64,000 nt of DNA from the NCBI RefSeq assembly GCF_009695815.1, contig NZ_VUNE01000001.1, positions 372,001 through 436,000 on the forward strand, read 5' to 3'. The stretch comes from Peptostreptococcus porci. GTDB lineage: Bacteria > Bacillota > Clostridia > Peptostreptococcales > Peptostreptococcaceae. The notes under the pieces are model-generated. The model did no database searches. It saw nothing but the letters and a program-made list of their open reading frames with translations, and was not told where the DNA came from. Both the position numbers and the translations under genes were made by a program. Of the stretch, positions 1-9,495 are shown one piece after another; within the stretch, counting starts at the first letter, position 1, and every line of letters begins with the position of its first letter.

Positions 1-7
1 TTTAATT

Positions 8-1057
8 TTGGAATTATTTACAGAAAAAAACTGGATTGGTAAACATATCAAGGGATTGATTCTTTGTCTGGCAATTGCAGTTCCAAGTGATTTTTTGGGT
101 CATAAGTTTCCAATTGTCGGTGGTGCTGTCATCGCCATTGTTTTTGGAATGATTATCGGGATGGTAATTAGTGATAAGTCAGCTTTTGAAGCTGGAATCA
201 AATTTACTTCGAAAAAAATACTTCAGTATGCTGTTATTCTATTGGGATTTGGAATGAATCTAGGAATAGTAATGCAGACAGGTAAGCAATCACTACCGAT
301 TATTTTGACGACGATATCAACGTCACTCATTATCGCATTTTTATTATATAAGTTTGGAAATATGCCGGCGAATATTTCGACGCTGATAGGTGTAGGCTCT
401 TCAATTTGTGGTGGTTCGGCAATTGCTGCAACTGCACCAGTTATTGATGCCAACGATGATGAAGTTGCTCAAGCTATTTCGGTTATCTTTTTTTTCAATG
501 TGTTAGCCGCAATTCTATTTCCAACACTGGGTGGAATGCTTGGTTTTTCGACAACTTCTGGGGATGCGTTCGGTATATTTGCAGGAACCGCTGTCAATGA
601 TACATCATCTGTAACTGCAGCAGCATCAACTTGGGATACACTTTACAATTTGGGTAGTCAAACACTTGATAAAGCTGTGACAGTAAAGCTCACAAGAACT
701 CTGGCGATTATTCCAATCACATTATTTTTGGCTTTTATCAGAGCTAAAAAGGAAAATAGATCGTCAGGAAAAAGTGTTAGTATTAAATCGATTTTTCCAT
801 TTTTTATATTATACTTTATACTTGCAAGTTTAATAACCACAATATGCTCATATTTTGGTGTAGATAGCTCTTTTTTTGAACCATTGAAAAAATTATCGAA
901 ATTTTTTATTGTTATGGCGATGTCTGCTATTGGATTAAACACAAACATTGTGAAGCTGATAAAAAATGGAGGGAAGCCACTTTTACTAGGTTTATCTTGC
1001 TGGCTAGGAATTACAATAGTTACTCTTGCTGTCCAACATCTATTAGGAATATGGTAA
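8..1057 (+). CDS. YeiH/UPF0324 family putative anion (sulfate) exporter
   Basis: A polytopic inner-membrane protein of 349 residues made almost entirely of hydrophobic helices, with a Gly/Ser/Ala-rich re-entrant-looking stretch ([14 protein letters not shown], about residues 127-140) typical of the YeiH/UPF0324 family. Members are annotated as putative sulfate exporters, but the substrate is mostly inferred. The length fits the family (about 330-350). The first possible start seen is a TTG at position 8, seven bases from the window edge, so the true start may lie upstream. The stop is followed by about 300 bases without a clear gene, so it probably ends its own transcript. Confidence 0.85.
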   Translation: MELFTEKNWIGKHIKGLILCLAIAVPSDFLGHKFPIVGGAVIAIVFGMIIGMVISDKSAFEAGIKFTSKKILQYAVILLGFGMNLGIVMQTGKQSLPIILTTISTSLIIAFLLYKFGNMPANISTLIGVGSSICGGSAIAATAPVIDANDDEVAQAISVIFFFNVLAAILFPTLGGMLGFSTTSGDAFGIFAGTAVNDTSSVTAAASTWDTLYNLGSQTLDKAVTVKLTRTLAIIPITLFLAFIRAKKENRSSGKSVSIKSIFPFFILYFILASLITTICSYFGVDSSFFEPLKKLSKFFIVMAMSAIGLNTNIVKLIKNGGKPLLLGLSCWLGITIVTLAVQHLLGIW

Positions 1058-1183
1058 TTGAATAATACGATTGATTTTAAGTTCTTTAAAATTGTTAATA
1101 TTTATAAATAATGTTTGAAGATAAGTTTAGTGGATATATATTTAATATACATCTAACTAGATATATTTATAAAAGCAATGTAA

Positions 1184-1369
1184 AATTATGGCGATACTGT
1201 ATGGGAATATGTTAGCCGTAAAGAATTATTAAAAACAGAAAATAAAGTAAATAAAGTAAATAAAGTAAATAAAGTAAATAAAGTAAATAAAGTAAATAAA
1301 GAACAACATTATTTATATGACAATAAAAGAAAGGATTTTAAAGGTGATTGTTATGGAAAGAAAAATTAA
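1184..1369 (+). repeat. 9-bp tandem repeat inside a start-less open frame, (Asn-Lys-Val)6
   Basis: The unit aaataaagt is repeated almost seven times from 1240 to 1301. One frame stays open from 1184 (just after a TAA) to a TAA at 1367-1369. It reads a short non-repetitive stretch (GDTVWEYVSRKELLKTE), then six Asn-Lys-Val triplets, and overlaps the start of the pirin gene. No ATG, GTG or TTG start is in this frame, so it looks like the relic of a longer gene or a chance open frame. Copy-number changes would keep the frame but would change the distance between any upstream promoter and the pirin gene. Confidence 0.6.
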
Positions 1370-2198
1370 GGCGAAGGTTACTGGTTTCAGAGCTGTTGAT
1401 GGGGCAGGCGTGAGTCTGGTAAGAGTTTTGGGAAATGAAACGGCAAAGATGTTTGATCCGATTTTAATGCTGGATTCTTTTGATAGTACGAATCCAAGTG
1501 ATTATATAGCTGGTTTTCCAATGCATCCACACAGAGGTATAGAGACAGTTAGTTATCTTTACAAGGGGAAGATGATTCATAAAGATACTTTGGGAAATGT
1601 GGATTCGATTGGAGATGGTGAGGTTCAATGGATGAATTCTGGCTCCGGTATTGAGCATGAAGAACAAGTCCCAGCATCTGAAAGGCTTTTGGGAGTTCAA
1701 TTGTGGTTAAATCTACCTCAGGCAGATAAAATGAGTCAACCTACTTATACAAAGATTAAGAGAGAGGATATCAAAGAGATAGAATTTGATGGTGGTTTTT
1801 TAAGGCTATTGTCGGGAAGCTACAAAGGTGTTCAAGGTCATAAGGGTGAGCACTTGCCACTTGATTATTATGATATTCATTTAAATGAAAATACGGAATT
1901 TGTGATAGAAACCGAAGCCGATGATTCAGTAATGGTGTTTACACTTATTGGAGATGCTTACGTGTCAGGTCAATTGATAAAAGAGAAAACCGCTGTTAAG
2001 CTTACCGATGGTGACAGATTAACCTTGAAAAGCACTGACAATCCATCTCAGATTTTGTTTATAAGTTCAAAAGCTTTAAACGAGGAAATTTCATGGGCTG
2101 GTCCAATTGTTATGAATACAAAAAAAGAAATTCAAGAAGCATTTTCTGATTTAAGGAACAAGACCTTTATTCGAGATGCAATAAATTTTAAAAAATAA
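1353..2198 (+). CDS. Pirin family protein
   Basis: A 281-residue double-cupin protein of the pirin family. The N-terminal cupin has the metal-binding pattern HPHRGIETVSYL (about residues 58-69) and a later IEHEE, matching the His/His/His/Glu ligands of pirins. Bacterial pirins are cytoplasmic; some have quercetinase activity, others bind metabolic enzymes, and the role here is not shown. The ATG at 1353 is chosen because AAGGTG lies about seven bases upstream, whereas an earlier in-frame start at 1317 has no good ribosome-binding site. A 9-bp tandem repeat lies directly upstream and a strong terminator hairpin follows. Confidence 0.88.
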   Translation: MERKIKAKVTGFRAVDGAGVSLVRVLGNETAKMFDPILMLDSFDSTNPSDYIAGFPMHPHRGIETVSYLYKGKMIHKDTLGNVDSIGDGEVQWMNSGSGIEHEEQVPASERLLGVQLWLNLPQADKMSQPTYTKIKREDIKEIEFDGGFLRLLSGSYKGVQGHKGEHLPLDYYDIHLNENTEFVIETEADDSVMVFTLIGDAYVSGQLIKEKTAVKLTDGDRLTLKSTDNPSQILFISSKALNEEISWAGPIVMNTKKEIQEAFSDLRNKTFIRDAINFKK

Positions 2199-2246
2199 AT
2201 ATATTTCGATAATATAATAATATATTATTAATATTAATAGAATTAT

Positions 2247-2297
2247 AAACACTCGCACTGTTAATTATTAAAAATTATGGTATTTGCGAGTGTTTTT
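2247..2297 (+). terminator. Rho-independent terminator after pirin
   Basis: The arms aaacactcgca and tgcgagtgttt form an 11-bp stem followed by a T run. It lies about 50 bases after the pirin stop. Confidence 0.85.
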
Positions 2298-2431
2298 TAT
2301 GATTTTATATAATACAAATCAAAAAAATATTAAATAATGTATTTTTGTTAATAAAAGTATGTAAATTTTAATATTTTAACAAAAAATACACTATAAATAT
2401 ACTATTCTCTAAATTGGCTTTAAAAAATAAA

Positions 2432-2460
2432 TTGACAGTAAAGATTATATATAGTAGAAT
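2432..2460 (+). promoter_or_regulatory. Near-consensus sigma-A promoter
   Basis: TTGACA (2432-2437), a 17-base spacer, then TAGAAT (2455-2460). It points at the short reading frame at 2511, which has its own GAGAGGGG ribosome-binding site. Confidence 0.7.
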
Positions 2461-2510
2461 ATATCTGGGTAAACGTTTATTAAATATCAATTAAGAGAGG
2501 GGTTAATTGT

Positions 2511-2639
2511 ATGGAAAAAATTAAAAAAATTTTGTTTTTATCTTTAATGTCATTTTTGTTGGAATCAGCTCCAAGGACTAAATCAAGCTTAAAGCGAAGT
2601 ATAAGAGGGTCGTTAACAGAGTATCCCACATATATTTAG
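2511..2639 (+). CDS. Small possible secreted peptide of 42 aa, perhaps a frameshifted remnant
   Basis: An ATG nine bases after GAGAGGGG opens a 42-residue frame. The N-terminus is Lys-rich and then hydrophobic (MEKIKKILFLSLMSFLL), like a signal peptide, and is followed by a basic tail. It sits behind an almost perfect promoter, so it is probably expressed. Another frame, open from about 2616 to 2716, reads a plausible hydrophilic tail ending in VQKHGIIRE, which suggests a longer secreted protein broken by a frameshift. No family was recognised. The remaining 160 bases up to the nitroreductase hold nothing else clear. Confidence 0.4.
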   Translation: MEKIKKILFLSLMSFLLESAPRTKSSLKRSIRGSLTEYPTYI

Positions 2640-2815
2640 AGCATTTATTAAAAATGAATCTACAGATAAAAATGAATATTATATGGTTCAAAAACATGGT
2701 ATAATAAGGGAGTAAGTATACTGTGTTTTAGCTGTGTAGAATAGGAACGAGGATAAATCTGCACAATGAATGCTTAATATTATCGAGTTTTTTATTTGTA
2801 ATGGAGGATGACTAT

Positions 2816-3376
2816 ATGGATTTTTTAGATTTGGCTAGAGAAAGATATTCTGTAAGAAGGTACAGTGACCAAAAAGTTGAGAAAGAGAAAATTGAAAAGC
2901 TTATTGAAGCAGCAAGGATTGCTCCGACTGCGGTTAATCTTCAGCCTCAGAGAATACTTGTTGTAGACAGTGAAGAGGGTATAAAAAAATTAGAAAAAAG
3001 TACACCCTTTATGTTTGGTGTGAATACTGCTTTTGTCATATTTTACGATAAAGGAGAAAGTTGGAAGCAAACTTACAATCGTACTGACTACGGTCCTATA
3101 GACGCTGGTATTGTGGCTACTCACATTTTGCTTGAAGCTACTCAACTAGATTTGGGAGCAGTATTCGTCGGTCACTTTAAAACTGATGTAGTTTGTGAGG
3201 AATTTGATGTTCCAGAATTTTTAGTTCCTATAGCCATTATACCTATTGGTTATCCTGCAGAAAATTCTAGACCGGCAAAATTGCATACACAAAAGAAAGA
3301 TATTTCTGAAACTGTATTCTATAATTCACTAGATGGTGTGAAGCCGGGTGTTGGAAAAGACTATAGTTTAGATTAA
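2816..3376 (+). CDS. Nitroreductase family FMN oxidoreductase
   Basis: A 186-residue member of the nitroreductase superfamily, cytoplasmic FMN enzymes that reduce nitro compounds, quinones or other electron acceptors with NAD(P)H. The N-terminal RERYSVRRYSDQ is the usual FMN-phosphate-binding Arg/Ser motif, followed by EAARIAPTAVNLQPQRIL, and IPIGYPAE near the C-terminus is also typical. The ATG at 2816 follows GGAGG by eight bases and is preferred over the ATG at 2801, which overlaps that site. The physiological substrate cannot be told. The gene stands alone with a terminator behind it. Confidence 0.88.
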   Translation: MDFLDLARERYSVRRYSDQKVEKEKIEKLIEAARIAPTAVNLQPQRILVVDSEEGIKKLEKSTPFMFGVNTAFVIFYDKGESWKQTYNRTDYGPIDAGIVATHILLEATQLDLGAVFVGHFKTDVVCEEFDVPEFLVPIAIIPIGYPAENSRPAKLHTQKKDISETVFYNSLDGVKPGVGKDYSLD

Positions 3377-3451
3377 ATTATTATGAGTTATGTAAAAAAA
3401 TTTTTATTTTATAAAATTGTATCAGGGCTAGTGGTATGATAAATTATTAAG

Positions 3452-3503
3452 ATGTCAGTTATTGTAGTATTAAGTATTATATTACGATAACTGACATTTT
3501 TTA
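3452..3503 (+). terminator. Terminator after nitroreductase
   Basis: A long stem (atgtcagttat with ataactgacat, extended by weaker pairs) is followed by a T run. The rest of the 3377-3778 gap is AT-rich and shows no other gene. Confidence 0.8.
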
Positions 3504-3778
3504 TATTGTTTCTATAAGAACATCAATAGTCGCTTATAATAACAAAGAATTATAGTAAGCATTTTTTTGCTAGTGACACTCAAATATTCATGAAAAATTG
3601 GTATCGTTTTTTTAAGATTTTTTAAAAATATGGCTATTAAAATAATAAATATTGGTGTAAAATTGTAATATTATGGTATTAATCTATTTATATTGGTAGT
3701 GATAAGAAAATAATGGGAAAGATTTCTGTACAAAAAATATCACTACTATGGAATTGATAAATGAAAAGGAGTGATTTG

Positions 3779-5515
3779 ATGTATAAGAGCATTCTCTCTA
3801 GAGTTAGAGAATTTAAGAAACATTCTTTTTTGGCACCTATGTTTATTACTTTGGAAGTTTTTATGGAAATATTGATTCCATATATGATGGCCAAAATTAT
3901 TGATGTGGGTATTAAAAATTCAGATATTTCTTATATTGTAAAGTTGGGAATAATATTGTTTGTTATGGCGATGCTATCACTGTTTTTTGGTGCTATGGGA
4001 GCTAGATTTGCTTCTATTGCAGCTACAGGTTTAAGCAAAAATATTAGATCAGACTTATTCGAGAAAATTCAAAAATTTTCGTTTAAAAATATCGACAAAT
4101 TTTCATCTGCAAGCTTGGTCACAAGGCTTACCACAGATATTAATAATGTTCAGATGGCATATATGATGGGAATTATAATGGTTGCAAGAAGTCCCATTAT
4201 GATGATTGTGGCACTTGTGATGGCTTTTATTGTAAATTCAAAGGTATCTATGATATTTTTAGTAGCAATCCCTATACTGATAGCTATTATGTACTTCCTG
4301 ATAAAAAAAGCAGATCCAATGTTTGTAAAAGTGTTTGAAGAATATGATGTATTGAACAATACAGTATCAGAAAATGTTAATGCTCAAAGGGTTGTGAAAG
4401 CCTACGTTAGAGAAGATTTTGAAAATGAAAAATTCAAAAAATTATCGTTAAAAATTTTTGGCTTATTTGTAGATGTTGAAAAATTGATAGCACTTTTCAA
4501 TCCATCGATAATTTTAGTAGTGTATTCCGTGATAATCGGCGTATTTTTAATCGGTGGAAAGTATGTTGCCAGCTCAGTGATGACTACAGGTGAATTGACA
4601 AGTTTGGTCATTTATTCCATTCAGATACTGATGTCAGTAATAGCAGCTTCATTTGCGTTTATTCTTTTGATTATTGCCGAGACATCTATTGAAAGAATTT
4701 GTGAGGTTTTTGATGAAGTTCCTTCTATGGATATAAATGAAGACGGAGAGAAAGATATTAAAGACGGAAGCATAGTATTTAAGGATGTTGATTTTAGCTA
4801 CAGTGAAGATGGAAAAAGACTGGCTCTTAAAGGTGTAAATCTTGAAATAAAATCTGGTGAAACAATTGGAATAATAGGTGGTACTGGTAGCTCGAAATCT
4901 ACATTTGTGAGTTTGATTCCTAGATTGTATGATGTTACAAACGGAGAAATATTGGTTGGTGGCAAGAATGTTAGAGCATATTCACTATCAGACCTAAGGG
5001 ATTCTGTATCGATGGTATTACAGAAGAATACTCTTTTTACTGGAACTATTGCCGATAATATTCGCTGGGGTGATGAAAATGCATCGCTTGAAGAAGTGGA
5101 ATATGTGTGTAAATTGGCTTGTGCAGATGAGTTTATTCAGCGTTTTCCGAATAAATATGACGAACTGATAGTCGAAGGGGGAAACAATGTATCTGGTGGT
5201 CAGAAACAAAGGTTGTGTATTGCGAGAGCATTGCTTAAAAAACCAAAAATATTGATTTTGGATGATTCGACTAGTGCCGTTGATACAAAAACTGATTCAA
5301 GAATTAGAGATGCTTTGAAAAATGATATGAAGGATACTACTAAGATAATAATTGCGCAGAGAATTTCATCAATAGAAAATGCGGATAAGATAATAGTTTT
5401 GGATAATGGAAATGTAGTTGGTTTTGATACTCCAGAAAACCTATTGCGAGAAAATGACATATATAAGGAAAATTATGAATTCCAAAAGAAGGGCGGTGTT
5501 GCAATTGAAGGATAA
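3779..5515 (+). CDS. ABC exporter half-transporter with degenerate ATPase site (heterodimer subunit 1)
   Basis: A 578-residue fusion of a six-helix exporter membrane domain (about residues 15-310) and a nucleotide-binding domain. The domain departs from canon at catalytic positions: the Walker A reads GGTGSSKST, with Ser for the third Gly; Walker B ends in DD (ILILDDSTSAVD), with Asp replacing the catalytic Glu; and the switch His is Gln (IIIAQRISS). Its signature VSGGQKQR is intact. This is the pattern of the non-hydrolysing half of heterodimeric exporters such as TM287/288 and BmrCD. The start at 3779 follows AAAAGGAG by seven bases. It overlaps the next gene, its evident partner. Likely a drug or lipid exporter; the substrate is unknown. 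Confidence 0.9.
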   Translation: MYKSILSRVREFKKHSFLAPMFITLEVFMEILIPYMMAKIIDVGIKNSDISYIVKLGIILFVMAMLSLFFGAMGARFASIAATGLSKNIRSDLFEKIQKFSFKNIDKFSSASLVTRLTTDINNVQMAYMMGIIMVARSPIMMIVALVMAFIVNSKVSMIFLVAIPILIAIMYFLIKKADPMFVKVFEEYDVLNNTVSENVNAQRVVKAYVREDFENEKFKKLSLKIFGLFVDVEKLIALFNPSIILVVYSVIIGVFLIGGKYVASSVMTTGELTSLVIYSIQILMSVIAASFAFILLIIAETSIERICEVFDEVPSMDINEDGEKDIKDGSIVFKDVDFSYSEDGKRLALKGVNLEIKSGETIGIIGGTGSSKSTFVSLIPRLYDVTNGEILVGGKNVRAYSLSDLRDSVSMVLQKNTLFTGTIADNIRWGDENASLEEVEYVCKLACADEFIQRFPNKYDELIVEGGNNVSGGQKQRLCIARALLKKPKILILDDSTSAVDTKTDSRIRDALKNDMKDTTKIIIAQRISSIENADKIIVLDNGNVVGFDTPENLLRENDIYKENYEFQKKGGVAIEG

Positions 5516-7370
5516 TTATGTTTCTAAAAAAACATTGCGTAGATTGTTTGGGTACATCGTCGGTAAAAATAAGTTGAAATTTTCGATTGTTATAGTAGGA
5601 ATACTACTGAGTTCTCTTGGTACTGTGGCAATTTCACTATCATTAAAAGTATTGTTAGACGACTATATTGTTCCACTGATAGGGAAAACAGATCCTGATT
5701 TTTCTGCGTTTTATAGGTCTCTAATTGTATTGGGTTGCATTTTCCTTGTCAGCCTTATCGCAAGCTTTGTCTACAATAGATTGATGGTAACAATAGGTCA
5801 AGGTGTGTTAAAACAAGTGAGAGATGAGATGTTTGAAAAACTTCAAACTTTACCGATTAGATACTTTGATAATAATACGAATGGTTCTATTATGAGCTTG
5901 TTTACGAATGATACTGATGCATTGAGACAGATGATTAATCAATCAGTTCCACAGGTATTGTTAAGTGGAATGACAATTATTGCTACTTTTATTTCGATGT
6001 TGATTCTTAGTCCAATCCTTACTATTTTGGCAGTTATAGTTGTGATTGTTCTACTTACAGTGACAAGAAAGATAGCAAGGCATAGCGGTAGATTTTTTAT
6101 GACGCAGCAAAAAAACGTAGCATCGCTAACTGGATTTATTGAAGAGCGATTTTCAGGTCAAAAAGTGGTTAAAATTTTCAATCATGAAGAAAAGTCTATT
6201 GAAGAGTTTAATAAACTGAACGAGGAGTTGTTTGAAAGTGCGAAAAATGCAAGCCTTTATGCTAGTATTGTAGCGCCAATAGTTTCTAATATTGGTAATA
6301 TATTCTTTGTTTTAACTGCAATTATAGGAGGAGTGTTGTCAGTAAATGAAATAGGAGGAGTCACTATTGGGGTGTTAGTTGCGTATATGCAGTTTTCGAA
6401 AAACTTTACTCAACCTTTTATGCAGATATCTCAACAGTTAAATTCAATAAATCTAGCCTTGGCTGGAGCTAGTAGAATATTCGAGTTGTTGGATGAAGGA
6501 ACTGAGGTAGACGATGGATATGTAAGTTTGGTAAATATTGTAGAAGAAGCTGGTAAAATAAGAGAAGTTGAGGAAAAAACTGGTTTATGGGCATGGAAAC
6601 ATCCACATGCCGACGGTACTTTGACTTATACAAAGTTATCGGGTGATGTCAGAATCGAAAATATGTCATTTGGATATACTCCCGAAAAGCCAGTATTAAA
6701 AAATATTTCCCTATTTGCAAAGCCTGGTCAAAAGATAGCTTTTGTAGGTGCTACAGGTGCTGGGAAAACCACAATAACGAATTTGATAAATAGGTTTTAT
6801 GATATAGATGAAGGAAAAATTAGATATGACGGAATAAATTTATCAAAAATCAAGAAGGAATCTCTTAGAAGATCTCTTGGAATTGTGTTGCAGGATACAC
6901 ATTTATTTACAGATACCATCATGGAAAATATAAGGTATGGTAGATTAGATGCAACTGATGAAGATGTAATAACTGCTGCCAAGCTAGCTCATGCTGATGG
7001 ATTTATCAATATGTTACCAAATGGATATAATACTGTGTTAACAGGTGCCGGAGACGAATTATCACAGGGGCAAAAACAGTTACTATCCATAGCAAGAGCA
7101 GCAATTTCCAACCCTCCAGTGCTAATACTTGACGAAGCTACTTCGAGTATAGACACGAGAACGGAAGCAATTGTTCAAAAGGGGATGGATAATTTGATGA
7201 AGGGAAGAACTGTGTTCGTTATTGCTCATAGATTATCGACAATTAGAAATAGTGACGCTATAATGGTGTTGGATCACGGAAAAATCATAGAGAGAGGCTC
7301 ACATGACGAATTGATAAAGCTTGAAGGAGCATATTATCAATTGTATACTGGAAAAGTCGAGTTGGAGTGA
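5475..7370 (+). CDS. ABC exporter half-transporter with canonical ATPase site (heterodimer subunit 2)
   Basis: A 631-residue partner of the preceding gene, overlapping its end by about 40 bases, which suggests translational coupling. It has a six-helix membrane domain and a nucleotide-binding domain with normal Walker A (GATGAGKTT), Walker B (VLILDEATSSID) and switch His (FVIAHRLSTI), but an altered signature, LSQGQKQL. An altered signature here and degenerate Walker B and switch residues in the partner would make one degenerate composite site and one active site. An insertion of about 45 residues (including KTGLWAWKHPHADG) links the two domains. The start is ATG 5475 with AAGGA five bases upstream; a TTG at 5499 is an alternative. 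Confidence 0.9.
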   Translation: MNSKRRAVLQLKDNYVSKKTLRRLFGYIVGKNKLKFSIVIVGILLSSLGTVAISLSLKVLLDDYIVPLIGKTDPDFSAFYRSLIVLGCIFLVSLIASFVYNRLMVTIGQGVLKQVRDEMFEKLQTLPIRYFDNNTNGSIMSLFTNDTDALRQMINQSVPQVLLSGMTIIATFISMLILSPILTILAVIVVIVLLTVTRKIARHSGRFFMTQQKNVASLTGFIEERFSGQKVVKIFNHEEKSIEEFNKLNEELFESAKNASLYASIVAPIVSNIGNIFFVLTAIIGGVLSVNEIGGVTIGVLVAYMQFSKNFTQPFMQISQQLNSINLALAGASRIFELLDEGTEVDDGYVSLVNIVEEAGKIREVEEKTGLWAWKHPHADGTLTYTKLSGDVRIENMSFGYTPEKPVLKNISLFAKPGQKIAFVGATGAGKTTITNLINRFYDIDEGKIRYDGINLSKIKKESLRRSLGIVLQDTHLFTDTIMENIRYGRLDATDEDVITAAKLAHADGFINMLPNGYNTVLTGAGDELSQGQKQLLSIARAAISNPPVLILDEATSSIDTRTEAIVQKGMDNLMKGRTVFVIAHRLSTIRNSDAIMVLDHGKIIERGSHDELIKLEGAYYQLYTGKVELE

Positions 7371-7410
7371 TTGAATACTTAAAAAAATTTAAAAAATGAT
7401 TCAAAACAAG

Positions 7411-7456
7411 AAATCCACCAAGGGTAAAGTAATTTTTACTCTCGGTGGATATTTTT
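7411..7456. terminator. Bidirectional terminator between ABC pair and surface protein
   Basis: The arms atccacc and ggtggat with inner pairs form a stem flanked by an A run on the left and a T run on the right. It can serve both the rightward ABC operon and the leftward surface-protein gene. Confidence 0.75.
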
Positions 7457-9495
7457 TATCTTATAACAACAGCAAATCTTCTGTTGTCATAGTTATAGCA
7501 TTTTTCGACGATAGATCTAGATTTCCAGTAATAGAAAGGCTTTTGTCTATTGCCTCCTGCTTTTTCATGATTGTAAGGATCCGCAACATAAAAAGACATT
7601 TTTATTGGATCATAGCCAGTCAGTAGTACAACATGGTTATTCCAAATTCTTTTTGTACTTACTCCGTCAATCGGAAGAGTCTTGTAGTATGAGTTATTCC
7701 AAAACAGCGTTTCATATGCTACTACTGTGTTCCCGTTTTGGATTTCCTTGATAATTTCATCTATTGAAGCTCCCTGTATATTAACAACATTACCGTATTT
7801 TTGCCCATATTTTGCCAATGGTTCTGGATCGATTGTCTGGAATCTTCCTTGTTCTACATTATATGGAGATCCGACATAACCTTTTGCTGGATTGCTCTGT
7901 GTTTTTGGCATATTGTCAAGGAATTTTCTCAAACTGATATCAGTGTAGCCCTTACCTTTTAATCCCATTAGTAGTGAAGTTGGTTCACAACCATTTGGTG
8001 CATATATAGGGTATAACTGTGATTCGTACGGAACATGATTAACAACCTTACCGAATGATAATTGATTGTAGCTTTCAAAATTTTCTGCAAGGACCCAACC
8101 AGAAATATTATTGTATTTAATTTTTATTATAGCTTGATTTGTACCCATTTTTTGATCTTGTTCCAATACATCTACTATTTTTTTTGTAGGCACTGCTCCT
8201 ATTTTTGAAGAAAGATTCTTATCAGAATATATGGATATGTTAGTTTTTGAAACTGCATTTTTACCTTTTATTGTAGATTCTTGAGTGTTTGGCTTGCTTT
8301 GGCTATTATTTCCATCATTTTTATCTTCAGGCTGTGAGTTGATATCTTGTACAATTTCCTCGCCTTTGATTAGCCTCTCTATATTATTTCTTGTCTTTTC
8401 TGAAATGGTAGATTCTCCACCTAAAATAATCGCCTTGTCTATTTTTCTTGTTTTAAAGTATTCTTGAATTGAGGAATCAATCTTATTTTTCGATACTAGT
8501 AGTATAGGAGCACCTATTTTTTGGGCAAGAGATGAAGAGGCAAGTGCGTCTGGAAAAGATTCACCCGATGCAATAATCACTATTCTCGAATTTATTTTTT
8601 CAGATATTTTTACGCTAGTGGCAAATCTATCCATGCCAGAGAGTCTTTCATAGCTTGCAAAACTATATTTTGATGTAAGCTCATTCACTATTTTGCTTGA
8701 TACAGAGCTTTCACCCCCAACTATATTTACAAATGACGTATTGGCTGACCTTAATATGCTATCAAATGAATCAGGTAATTGATCTTTCTTTGTTAATAGC
8801 AATGCCGAATTTTTTGTTATTGGAGAAGCTGCCAATGCGTCGGGAAAATTCAACCCGTTAGCAAACACAATGTTTTCTTTTTTGCTAAAATAAAATATTT
8901 TTTTGCAGGTATCATACCTATCTTCACCAGCAAGTCTCGTTATTTTTTTTACAGTAGATATTCCGGCAAGCTGTTGCTCCACATCATAAGAGATTGAGTT
9001 TAGCCCACCCAATATTATCACTTCACTTGATTCTAGTCTTTTTATTTCAGATACAATGTCTTGTTGAAGATTTCCAGAAATTAAAAGGACAGGATATTTT
9101 CCATTTGTGATACCAGAGGCAGCAAGTGCATCTGGGAAATTTCTTGCATCAGCAAGTATTACTTTTTCGGATTTGTCATTCTGAAATTGACTGATGGCGA
9201 TTGAAGTTTGAACTCGGTCAATGCCAGCAATTCTTTCGGTAATCGAATTACTTTCAATAAAAGAATAAACCTTTCCATTTCCATTTGAATTATCTGTTAT
9301 TTTTTCTGATTGCGTATTACTAGCATTAGAGTTGACAGTATTTGATGCAGAATTATTTGTTTCAACATTTGAATTATCCGATGATAATATTACATTTTCA
9401 TTACTTGAATTTACTGGCTCAGATGCAAAAACTGTAGAGCCTAGATTGGCAATGAAAATACTAGAGAGTGCAATCGATAAAAATTTCTTCTTCAT
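7456..9495 (-). CDS. Secreted CWB2-anchored surface protein with SH3 and C39-like peptidase domains
   Basis: A 679-residue precursor with a signal peptide (MKKKFLSIALSSIFIANLGS, residues 1-20), then a Ser/Asn-rich linker. Three cell-wall-binding repeats of the CWB2 type follow (about 85-375), each with the recurring FPDALAAS-like and ILGG motifs. Next come a linker, an SH3-like domain (about 408-470) and a C-terminal C39_2-like papain-fold domain. The domain's likely catalytic residues are Cys in NGCEPTSLLMGL, His in NNHVVLLTGYD and Asp in VADPYNHE. CWB2 repeats hold proteins non-covalently on an anionic wall polymer in C. difficile and relatives. The target of the peptidase domain is unknown; peptidoglycan cross-links or surface proteins are possible. 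Confidence 0.9.
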   Translation of the reverse strand: MKKKFLSIALSSIFIANLGSTVFASEPVNSSNENVILSSDNSNVETNNSASNTVNSNASNTQSEKITDNSNGNGKVYSFIESNSITERIAGIDRVQTSIAISQFQNDKSEKVILADARNFPDALAASGITNGKYPVLLISGNLQQDIVSEIKRLESSEVIILGGLNSISYDVEQQLAGISTVKKITRLAGEDRYDTCKKIFYFSKKENIVFANGLNFPDALAASPITKNSALLLTKKDQLPDSFDSILRSANTSFVNIVGGESSVSSKIVNELTSKYSFASYERLSGMDRFATSVKISEKINSRIVIIASGESFPDALASSSLAQKIGAPILLVSKNKIDSSIQEYFKTRKIDKAIILGGESTISEKTRNNIERLIKGEEIVQDINSQPEDKNDGNNSQSKPNTQESTIKGKNAVSKTNISIYSDKNLSSKIGAVPTKKIVDVLEQDQKMGTNQAIIKIKYNNISGWVLAENFESYNQLSFGKVVNHVPYESQLYPIYAPNGCEPTSLLMGLKGKGYTDISLRKFLDNMPKTQSNPAKGYVGSPYNVEQGRFQTIDPEPLAKYGQKYGNVVNIQGASIDEIIKEIQNGNTVVAYETLFWNNSYYKTLPIDGVSTKRIWNNHVVLLTGYDPIKMSFYVADPYNHEKAGGNRQKPFYYWKSRSIVEKCYNYDNRRFAVVIR

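Noticed and set aside
1240-1301. CRISPR-like array
   Set aside because: The nine-base repeats are directly adjacent with no spacers and no cas gene is present.
7396-7626. Plus-strand 76-residue frame over the surface-protein end
   Set aside because: It covers a terminator and the antisense of the C39-like domain.
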